From Gordionus sp. m RMFG-2023 (Eukaryota; Nematomorpha; Gordioida; Chordodea; Parachordodidae): a stretch of DNA of 64,000 nucleotides. Positions 50,380 to 61,400 of the stretch are shown here, piece after piece. The stretch is from NCBI RefSeq assembly GCF_954871325.1, contig NC_088778.1, positions 25,653,120 to 25,717,119 on the forward strand, in the 5' to 3' direction. Positions within the stretch are counted from its first letter, which is position 1, and each line of letters begins with the position of its first letter. The translations under genes and the position numbers were made by a program. The notes beneath the pieces were generated by a model that was given only the letters and a program-made list of their open reading frames with translations, did not search any database and was not told where the DNA came from.

Positions 50380-50495
50380 CTTTATAAATTCTCTGAAAAG
50401 AGTATCATTATAATTAAAAAGGGGGGGGTAGGCAAAGGTTTTTGAAGTGGGTTTGCATCCAGTGAAAATTCTGTCATGTAGACGCTGCGACCGGG

Positions 50496-51851
50496 GCATA
50501 GGTCTATCTAAGCATAATCATATATTAACTCGGTAGAAGTGATATAATATTGTCTAGTCATTAATCTTTTTGATTTTCACGTATGACATCTTAATAATAC
50601 AGGATGAAACATATAGATCTTGATTCATTTCTTTAATTCGGATCACAAAATGAATTTGAGGAATAAAATTGAAATTAATTATAGTATAAATTTTAATAAG
50701 TTAAATATATATTTTAAAGTCATAAATGAAAAATATTTTTATAATTTAATTTTTGAAATACAAATATGAAATATTTTCTAAATCATTCAAATAAATGTAA
50801 AAATATGTTTTTAATTATTAAATACAACTATAATTAATCAGGGAATTATTATAAAGAAAAGATCCTGATCTTATAGTATTATTTTTGGAGGTACAATAAT
50901 ATAAATTTTATTTAAAAAATTAATTTACTGAGTTATGTATTACATAGTTTGGTCAATGTTTAGAAATGTAAAATCAAAATAGGTCTATGATTTAATGTTT
51001 AGATAAATTTTTCCACTAATATATTCGGCCTATTTTATTTAAAAACGTAATTAGTAATCCTACAATAAATGTAACTCCTATTATAATGCCTACACCCATC
51101 TCCCCCGTTTAGACATTGGCCATGAGAAACAAAAATTTTCAAAGTGCTTTTGTGTTCATAGTTTAGTTAGATAATTATTGCATAGAAAATATTGATTTTT
51201 TTTATGACATTGGTTTAAAGATAAATTTAAATGATCAGTTTATACGATATTTGATAGAATCGGTGAACAACTTGTATATCAGTACGGTTCTAATATTATA
51301 GATAATAAAAATAATTTGATGAAAATTAAATATAAGACAAAACCATGATAATATTTTCAGCACAAAAGGTAAAGATTTCGCCATTTTTAATATTTTTCAT
51401 ATCAAACAATTATTTATTAAATACAATAGTTATTCCTAGAGCACAAGATGAACCCTTAAGTTTGACTAATAATCTTTTTAATGAAAAGATGTCTCATAAC
51501 TCTTAAAATGTTGTTAATAAAATTTTAATATGAATGTTAATTTGTAGGTATAAATTTTATATAATTTATTAATTTCAATTACTAAATGCCTTTATTTAGA
51601 TTGGATGGGGAAGTAGAATAGGCGCATTAAAAGACTTAAATCTTATTTATAAAATTGACCCTATTCTTTCCTATTTATGAGATTTTTTATGTAAACTAAT
51701 TTAAAAATGCTATTTGAATTTAAGGGCTAATACTTCGTATTAGTAGGTTGGAAAAAATAGCTATATTCAAGAGTTATCTTACCAGATATATATGATTTCA
51801 CAGAAAAGAAACTCAATATTAAATTTCCAGATTTAACTCTTTAATGCTCGG
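50496..51851. other. Gene-free stretch upstream of RMI2
   Basis: About 1.36 kb of AT-rich DNA. The promoter of the RMI2 homologue should lie at its right end, but I see no clear core element beyond A/T tracts. No repeat is assigned. Confidence 0.45.
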
Positions 51852-52395
51852 ATGAGTCTAGTTGAAAAATTTGAAAATTTTATAACCAAAGTTTTTATTT
51901 GCCAAATTAATGATTTACATTGTGATGAAAATTCTAAATATTATATTTATACCAACAACGTAAAATTATATATTACCCTAGTTTGGGTTCAAGGATTTAT
52001 TATTAAGGTATATATTTATATAAATATTTATTCCTGATTGTTTGAAAGATTTTAGATGAAAATTCTATTTTAATATCAGATGGAACTGGTTATATAGATG
52101 TTTTTGGCTATAATAAAGTTCCAAACGGATGTTTAGATCATAAAATTGGTATTATAAAATATTATTAATTATCATAAAGGATTCTGAAGGCATGTATATT
52201 GCTGTCTTAGGTGGTATTCAAGACTCAATAAATAATCATAAAGCAAATAATTCTCTACAATGTTCTAAAGCTATAAAAGCTACCAAAATTTCAGATTTTT
52301 CCTCAGAAAATATAAATATTGAATCTTTCTGGTCCTTCGAAGTTATAACATCTCAAGATATTATTACAAAAAATAATTTTATTAATACTAAATAA
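51852..52395 (+). CDS. RMI2: RMI2 homologue (RecQ-mediated genome instability protein 2)
   Basis: RMI2 is the small OB-fold partner of RMI1 in the BLM-TopoIIIa-RMI dissolvasome, which resolves double Holliday junctions in the nucleus. Three exons, 51852-52007, 52049-52148 and 52190-52395, give 153 residues (human 147). The diagnostic stretch is TLVWVQGFIIK (human AVWMQGRVV), then DGTGYIDVFGYNKVP, GMYIAVLGGIQDS (human KYVMVMGVVQ), AIKATKISDFS (human AVKMTDLSD) and ESFWSFEVIT (human ESMWELEVED). Both introns are 41 nt. Acceptors were chosen by phase and alignment: GAAAG at 52048 and CTGAAG at 52189. It is convergent with RIC1, stop codons 21 bp apart. Confidence 0.88.
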
Positions 52396-52410
52396 TTATA
52401 TTATAAACTC

Positions 52411-52416
52411 AATAAA
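52411..52416 (+). terminator. Poly(A) signal for RMI2, abutting the RIC1 stop codon
   Basis: AATAAA ends immediately before the RIC1 stop codon (TTA on the plus strand, 52417-52419). The RMI2 cleavage site must fall inside the last RIC1 coding exon. The matching RIC1 signal is TTTATT at 52378-52383, inside the last RMI2 exon. Confidence 0.6.
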
Positions 52417-55400
52417 TTAATTAATTAAGCATGAATTTTGAGAATTATTATTTGTTGTAACAATTTTTACAAAATTTTTATCATCTATATTCATATGATT
52501 TGATTCATTTTTTATAAGTATCTTTGAATTAATATCTAAAAATAATTGATCATTGCTTGATTTTTTATTGGATGAATATCCACTATTTTTGACTTTGTCA
52601 TCAAATTCAAGTAGAGGATTTAACATTTGACAAATTAAATATTCATAATATGGGCTATAATAAATATTCACATATTTTTTTAAAAAAATAATTTACCACT
52701 CATTTTCAGCCCATTTCATCAATTCATGTAATCCATGAATAATTTCATTTAAAAAATCTTGATTAGGACATTTAACTTGAATTATATTAACATGTTGATC
52801 ATGAATTTTTTTGAGCCAAACATTCAAAGTATGGGAAGTTGAATTAACATCCCCAAGTATCAGGCATATCAATAGAGCCCAGTCTAAACACCCTGATTCC
52901 ATAAATATTTTTAATAAGTACCTATTTATTTTAAAAAAATGTTTGTTATTATAAAAAAATTTGTCAAAATTAGGGTTTGGTATAATAAAATTTTATTAGA
53001 AAAAGTTCAATTTTATTTTTACACATCATTATATTAACATATTATAATAATGATTTCTCCTACATTTATAAATCAATAGATCAAATTAATAAAATACTTG
53101 CAAACATTATCAAATATTTCTAACCTCAGTTGAAGTTCTTGTTTGCTACAATCAGCAAGAGAATCATTAACCTTATTTTTAATACCATTCTTGATATTAC
53201 TTTCACAGTCTTTCTGGTTTGGGTTAGCTACAGTTATTAAATTAAGAGTGCTTGGCCTTTCCATTGTATATTGCTGAGAATAATTTATAGTATCTGTCAT
53301 ACTTATGGTATCTGCTTGATTGTATTTGGGTGAATCACCAGCTGGTGATAAAATATCTATATTTATTTGGGCTGAAATTTTAAAATATTTTATAGGCATA
53401 AAATATATTTAAAAACTTTGCTAAATATGTATATGGTTTTCCTTTTAGAATTAAAACTGTGGGCCAGGTTTAAGCAGAAATAAATAATGAGCTAGATTGG
53501 ATATTACAAATGTCAATTACAGATTTTTTTGGTTATCTTAATTAAATTTGTATTAAGATAAATAACTGCTCAAAATAACTTATAAATCAAGTTATTGTAA
53601 TGGCAATTATACTTTTCATTATTATATTTCTTGAAGAGTATGCAAAGTCATATCCAATCCGACTTTCTTTCCAACATAGGTTGATTAAACTCAGAGAAAC
53701 ATTCTCTCAGACTAACTAGAATCTGGATTTTTTTTTTAAAACAAATTTGGACCGAACATGGACCTCAACAAATTTTAAATTATTTTAACACCAAAATCTT
53801 TATTATATTTCAGCTAGGGCTGAGAAATGACATATATATGTAATGGGGCTCAAACTAAATTTTTTGAATGTCCAGCAACATATAAAAAGACAAAAACATA
53901 CAAACCAAAAACTAAATTTACTTTTATATTCACAAACAAATTATTTAAATATTTTTTTGATATTGAAATATCATACTTTAAAAAGATAATTAAAAAAAAA
54001 TTGGATCAGACTCGGAACTAAGAAAGGATCTCTTGGACAAAATATATCTTTATTAGCCCTATTGGCGATTCCCAGGACAGTGAAAAATGGGGTTAAAAAA
54101 AACTCACCTCCCGGGTGAACCTGGAAAAGGGTAATTAAACAAAAATTGGTTTGTTTACACTTTTTTGGTAATAGAATCAAGAATATAAAATATAATCATA
54201 ATAAAAGTAAATTAACAATTAACGGATGCTAAAATTATAATGAGTAAAACAGTCAAAAATGTTACGTTAGTTTGCAGACCTTACGGTTCTTCTTTTAGAC
54301 TCGAGAAATATGGCCCTATGTTCATTCTACTCTTCTAAATATTATTTGTAGTTCCTTCCTAAGTGACCTATTGTATCTAACTAAAATCCTCAAAGTAACC
54401 AAAGATATCCAGTATAGGACTATCAGACCTCTCGAACCAATAAACACTTCACAACAAATATAAAATGTTTTCTAATTTATTCAAAATTTTTTTGCTTATA
54501 ATTAAAAATTTAGTATTATCGTAAATATGAAAATAAATTCTGATATTTTTTGATATGCTTGAGATTGGATTTATAAAATATAGAACCAAAGGCTCAGATA
54601 GACTTAACAGGCTGGTAAAGTTAAATTCGATTATTATAACCTTTAGTTTATAAATGATCAAATTTTTATCGTAATTAGTGTCTATATCAAACCTACTTTC
54701 AAATATATATTTTTTAAAAAATAACATTTTTTAAAATGTAAAGTTAAACATTTTCTTGAATCTGGGCCTTGAATATCGATTGGTTCCATAAGTTTAGCTA
54801 AATTTACGTCAGGTGTAGAAGGCATAAATGAATTTGGAGTCAAGGTTATTTTATCAATCTCACTAGGCCTGAAATTGTTCTTGATAATTCTAGTTTTTTC
54901 AATATCGGATCGTGGTTCATAGCTATTTGTGGGAGATGTAATTTGGGAAGTTCGAGGACTCAAATCCCATGATTTTGTTCTTGGTGGTCCGTTATTTTTA
55001 ACTAAACCAATTATTTTTTTATGGGGAAAAATATAACATATTTTATTATTTAGTTAAAAATAAATAATACTTATTTTCAAAGTCTTACGAATATTGTAAA
55101 ATCAAAAGTATAGAAATAAGAATAATAATAAATAAAATTCGATTTCAGAATCAGACCCAAAATCCTGAAAACCCCGTCTAAAAATTTGTTGGAGTCGGAA
55201 CCAGAACCTGCTTTAAAAATTCAAGATGTTTCTAATTTAAATTATTAAAAAATGTTGCGTGATTAATTTTATAGGGTTTATTTAGTTTAAAATTGCTTTT
55301 GAGATGAAACCAGAATCCAAATTGCGTCGAACTTAGGAAAGGGAGCCAGCAACTCTAGAAGATATAGAAACCGTATAGACCTTTTTTATAATTAATCAGA

Positions 55401-58400
55401 ACCCTTTGTTCAGTCTCATACTCTAGACTCTTATCATATTTCATCTCAAGCACGTTGATAATAATATAAAAATGATATCGTATAACTCTTATAATCTTTC
55501 AGGTTTATTTAAAAACGTTCCTCGCTTTTAGCATAGTTTTAGATTTCGAGTCCCATGAAAAATGTTATAAAAGCCAATTATACTATTATTTTTTTTAAAT
55601 AATATGACTTACGGTTGTATTTAATATTCACGTAATGACCGTATGGCCAATCGAATATGGCGTGTAACTTCTTGAAAGCATTTATATAGTTTTTAATGGC
55701 GCATGCCTTGAATCTTTTTTTTGTTCATGTTCGGTAATAAAATATTATCTATCAAAAAGAATATCCTATTCTTTAAAAATGAAATAAAAAATTAGCATAC
55801 ACAGGAAATGGAAATAATTTAAAAAGAAACATTGTTAAAAGCTACTTTTAAAGTAGCCCAGTATCAATAGAGCCAAAGAAGTTCGCTAATTGTTATTTTT
55901 TTATAACTACTTTATTTATCTTTATCACATTTACCCGCGATTATTTTGAAATATATTTTGCAAAAGCTATAATACCTTTGTAGAGACAAAAACGGAACTA
56001 AAGGGAAATTCATATTAGCCGCAAAAGTAGCCATTCTCTTTAACTCTCCGTCAATAATTAAATTAACGGCATATTTGTCCAAAATATCGTTGATTCTGTA
56101 AGGATATTCGGTCGTTTTATCGATAGAAGTCGTAAACTTAAACTTTTCTTCCGCGTCTTTGGAATTACAATAAGGGCACTTATCGGAGAGTAAACTAGAT
56201 TTTTATAGAAAATAATATTTTAACATGCGCTCTCCCAAATTTATATTAGCATTAATAATATCCATGATTTTACCTTTTTAAAAAAATAATAACTTGCTTT
56301 AAAATTATTTCTGTTTTTTTTAAATAAAACAATACAATAAGAATATAAATAAAATATATATGTATATATTGAATTGAATAATTTAATCTGTGATTACTTA
56401 TCAATAAACAAAGGATAATTTGATTTTATGTCTTCTTTTGACAAAATAGTCTCTTCTGTAGGTGCCGATTTAGTAGATTGATCATTTTCTGTATCTAAAA
56501 TTAGTTATTAATTTTAGAATGTCAAACAGTTTATATGTTAGAGTTCCATTCCAAAATTGAAAAGAGTATCAATTTATTAAATGTATCAATTTAAACAAGC
56601 AAAATAAAATCATTAAGAAACAACTTTGGATGTAGAGTAAAATAATTTATTATTTTAACTCCTCATTCACAGTTTGAGCGAATTTCCGGCGAAGTATATC
56701 AAAATACATCCGCCACGGTGCATATTTTATATCCTTAGTCGTGAATTCGCGCTAACTGTAATGGAAATTAGGTTTAAAGTAATACACCGCAAATTAATAA
56801 TAATACGCCTAAAGTTTGTAACGATACTTTTACAAGATTAAGTGCTACTATTTTTTTAATATTTATATCTTAATTTAGTCTAGTAAACTATAATTCGGGT
56901 ATAACCCACCGCAATCTAAAAAAAATTCAAGAAAAGTAGCGGCTGCGTTCAGCTCTAGTTTATAAACACCAAATTGAATCCTGTTTATTGACCTTGGCTA
57001 ATCTAGTATATTCTAGGAAAAGCAAGTTGAGTGAATATTAATAAATTAATTCCATATCCCAATGACATATTTATATATATGTTGTATTGGGATATGGAAT
57101 CCATTGTGATTCGAAATTTCTCAATATTGTAACATTTATTTAGAGCGATCTTTAAATTTGAAGTCAGATCTGACCGGATATATACCAGCATTAGAGTAAC
57201 TATCCTATGAATTTCAGAGAATTTTTGCCATAAACTTTGGTATATTTTTCAATTTATCTTAAATATCCAAATTTAAAAATCAACATAAGTTGCAGCTCAA
57301 AAGTTAACGGCAAAATTGTCTGAAATTCACAGCTGATGGATACATGCTAAAATACATTTCCGGCAAAAGCAGACTTTTCAGATTTAAAAATAGTTCTTAA
57401 ATGATTTAAAAAGGAGAGATTCCATATTCCGATACGACATATATATATATCTCCAAAAAGTATGCCACTATAACTTATCTGATTGTTTCATGTTAAAATT
57501 CGCATCGGATACATTATTTTTCAAGTCTAAATCGTCCGACCCGAGAAAATATTACTTAAAAAAATATTTTAATCGACCCGAAATTTCATAGAAAATTAAT
57601 CCAGTCTCCACGATATAATTTAAAAAAAAAATATTACACTGCTGTAAAACTAAAAATATTTCAAACGAAGCAAAATTAAAAATTTTGCGAAGGTTCGAAA
57701 TAAGTTTAAAAATTAAGAAAGAAAGGAAGAAAGACTTCTTTCTTAAATGTCAAAATTAAGATAAAATCAAACCGACACGATTTTGAATTAAACTTAGATC
57801 GGTTCTTGCATGATTTTAGCCAAAAGTAAATATATACTCGTAATAGAAAGTTTAATAAAGGATTTTTAACTTTATTTTTTCTTCCTAATCCTAAATCAAC
57901 GACAGGATCAGTTATCAAATACTATTAAATTTAATAGAAAGCCATAAAATTCGAATGTTTCTTCAAAACAACCGAATTTGGTCCAGAATCGGAAGGGACT
58001 ACCAATAAATATTTTTTCTAAATAGCAGGCAGAACAAACCTTTCATGATAGAGTTCAAATAACGAGCAATTTCTTTGGCTAAATCCCATCTTTCTTTATC
58101 CAGAGTTGAAAGCAATAGAATTTCCGCGTCTCTAAAACTTTTACTGAAGGATTCCAAATTCTGCAAGATTATGAGTAATGATGTAGCGGTTTCTAAATCG
58201 CCTCTCTTCACACATTCCTAATGGTAATTTATATTTTGGATTATAATTATTAATACATATAAGAATAATAGACCCACTAAATTCATTCAAAAAAAATCAT
58301 TGACGAAATATAGCATAATAATCGAGAGAGAAAAAACACATTTTCTTGATGTAAAAAAGAAAATACTAATACCTTGAACAATTTAGCAGGTCGATTATCG

Positions 58401-61400
58401 TATAAATCATTAGAGCCTCCTTTAATATAATCAGTATTTGAATCAGTTTTACCGTGATCATTATTTGTTTCATTAAAATTATAATCCTCATTTGCCGTAT
58501 CATCGACCGAAAATAATTTGGGCCAAAGCGCAATTTCAGATTTTCTAGCGCACCGAACTAAAACGGGAACGTAATTATCGAAAGGAAATTCTCGCAGGAA
58601 TGCTAGTACCTATTTTGTAATTTGAGTGGAGGGGTTATAAAATTAGATAGTTAAAATAAATGTTTGATATTTTTGTAATATGGATTAAATTATGCATAAA
58701 TTTTGTTTTATTGAGGATCATGCATTCTTTTCTGGATAAGAACTTATCTTGAATTGTTTGGGTTAAGAGTTTGAATAAACCTTTGTATGATAATTGTTTC
58801 TTGAATAATGCTATAGGGCTCATTTCATCAGCATTGCAAGAAGTATGAGTTTTGGTGGTGTCGGTTTAAAATTTCCATCTATATATCAGATATTGGGCCG
58901 GGTAAGGCTTAATATTATCTAGCGGGTCTGAGTTTTTAAATTTTTTAAAAATAGACTTGGGCTTAAACTTTTTAAATTTAAATTTAGCTTATTTAAAACA
59001 GTTGCTAACTTAAAAAAATATTGATAATTTTGAGTATTGTAAACATATTGTTTATTTTCATTAAATACAATTAAATTTTTGTATAGGGTTTGGGAAAATT
59101 ATTTGAAACTTATTATGAACCTGGGAATTGTTTTTAATAATAAATATTATCCGGGTCTGGGTCTAAATTTTTTTTTACTACGGGTTTGGACTGGGCTTGA
59201 TTAAAATTAAGGGAAGGTTTCTGCTATACATATCAAATTTTAGTTTAATAAATATTTTAAATGCGTTTCAAAAGTAAACGCAATCGTTCCGCTCTAGGGT
59301 CCATTATCAAATGAGGACATATTTCTTGTAATATCTTATAGTACAACAGTATGCTTCATAAACCATAACCATATTTCAGGTTCTCCCGATGATTAAAATT
59401 CTTTTCGTTTGGGAATTTTCTTGGTATCATTTAAAGGTTTTGAAATTCGAAATAGAAATTTGATCAGGTATTATGGTTGGATTCTGTAGCTTTCATTATA
59501 TTATCTTTCTTTAATAATGTTATAATAAAATGGAGAAGTCAAATATTTATTCTTGTAATATTCGGGTTTATATAAATATATATTATTTTTAATTATCTAA
59601 TTCTTATATTGTGGAATTAGGAAATTCGCGTTAAGATTAGAATATTATTTTGTTATGATTTTTGTTAAAATCTAAATTACGAAATTTTCCTATAAAAGAA
59701 AAGGAAAGATAAAAAAATAAAAAGGCTAATTTCAAATTCCTTTTTGATTCCCGTTAAGTCGTGACATAATAGTTTGGCGCTGCGAGCCATGTATAATATA
59801 GTAATACAATTAACACTACAAGATGGAAAGGAGGTAGTAGGGACTTATCTATCTCGTAGCCAAAAATTACTTTAATGATACCCCAAAACGATCTATATTT
59901 CTAATTAGCCTAGGGCATAAAATCTATTTAATACTGTATTATATTTGTTCGCCAAGTAAACCAGAAAAAAAATCGTTGAACTGACTAAAATTCTTAAAAA
60001 AATAACTAAGTCCTTAGACCAACACGATAAAACAAAGGTGGGAAACTCCCTATGTCGAAACAAGAAAATTCTGAATCTATAATTCAATTTTACGCAAAGA
60101 TTAAAGCATTTAGATATTAATTGTTCATATGGGGATACATTAGATCATTATCTCCAACAAGATCATTTTTGTCCTTAACGTAAATTTATTATCCCAAATA
60201 TAAGAATTAAATATGAAAATATAATTTTTAAAATAATATATATAAAAATAAAACGAATATTCCGAGAATAAATATTTGACTTGACCATTCAAATCTAACT
60301 TTTCTTTCTTTCTTTCTATAGAGGAGGAGATTAGTATCGGGCTTTCTTAAGTTAAGCCAATTTAAATGACCAGCGTCAATAACAACCAAATTGTCCCCAT
60401 TTATATTGATTCTGAGCATTATTTTTGGTTTATTTTATATTACAAATAGAAATTATAAAAGAAGATTTTTGTCCGTTTTTTTCCAATCTAAGGGAATTTT
60501 TGTCATAACGATTACTAACGGTTTTAACAATTTGTAGGGTAAATAAAATATTCCAAATTCTCAAAATAAATAAAATCATAATATTTATTTTGCTTACTCT
60601 AGGCAGCAGTGGTTCAGGATCGGAAGGTCTAGGTGATAAAGAGGATACATTATTCAGGTTTAAATTACCCGTGCTGAGTCGTTTATAGTTATCTTGCTGT
60701 TTAATCGTCGAAATATTCTTTTCCACATGTTTTTGAGAAGTGATGAATGGGGGAGAATTGGTTGCATTATCTTGATTCGTAGATTTTTTAGGATGTTTCA
60801 CATCTCGAGAATGTCTGATATAAAATGGTAATATTATCTTAAAATTGAGGCAACGTGACTGAAAAACAAAAAATTTCATATTTCATTAAATCCTCAAAAA
60901 GAAAAGGTTCTTATTATTGAATGCAAGATTAAACTTAATGTAATATATGATATATTAAATTATAATTTTTTTTGAAAATCTAAACAAAATTTATTTTTAA
61001 TTTCAATATAAAATAGTAGTCATAAGATTAATTTGGAAGAATAGGCTTTTTTTAAAAAAAAATCATTAGTTGCATCTGGTATGCTCTGGAAAAGACCGTA
61101 AGTAAAATCGACAACTGAGGTAATGTCTGCCCTTGCTCTCGACACTGGTTTCACAATGTTTATTAGCTCGCCCGCGGAGAGGAGCAAAACGAGCTATAAA
61201 GTATGGTTTCAAAGAACTCATAACAAGATCCTTAGCTCACTGAAAAACTGTGAGTCGTCTTGGCCATATTTTAGGTATGCGACGAAACCTTCACTAAGTG
61301 AAGCATTTCAGTTTTTCACACGAGATCGTTAAGTGTTTGGGACTATGGGATTTCTCATATAACCTGGGCTTGAACTAACAAGGAATGAGCAAAAGGGAAA

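Larger units (their letters stand above)
45373..50487. mobile_element. hAT-like element, copy B, split by three later insertions
   Basis: The ends are CAGTGTCTACATGAGCGG and TGTCATGTAGACGCTG, flanked by a perfect 8-bp target duplication CGACCGGG (45365-45372 and 50488-50495). The total is 5,115 bp. Removing three inserts with their own duplications leaves about 530 bp, aligned throughout with copy A (38994-39580, 587 bp). Insertions are at 45564-45965, about 45990-47071 and 47307-50379. Copy B lacks about 55 bp near its right end that copy A has. Confidence 0.9.

Noticed and set aside
52693-52902. RIC1 ending at the TAA right after WAENEW
   Set aside because: A 42-nt intron (52655-52696) removes that stop and restores the family sequence ENECPYYEYL, matching human WASTDCPGYKPFL.
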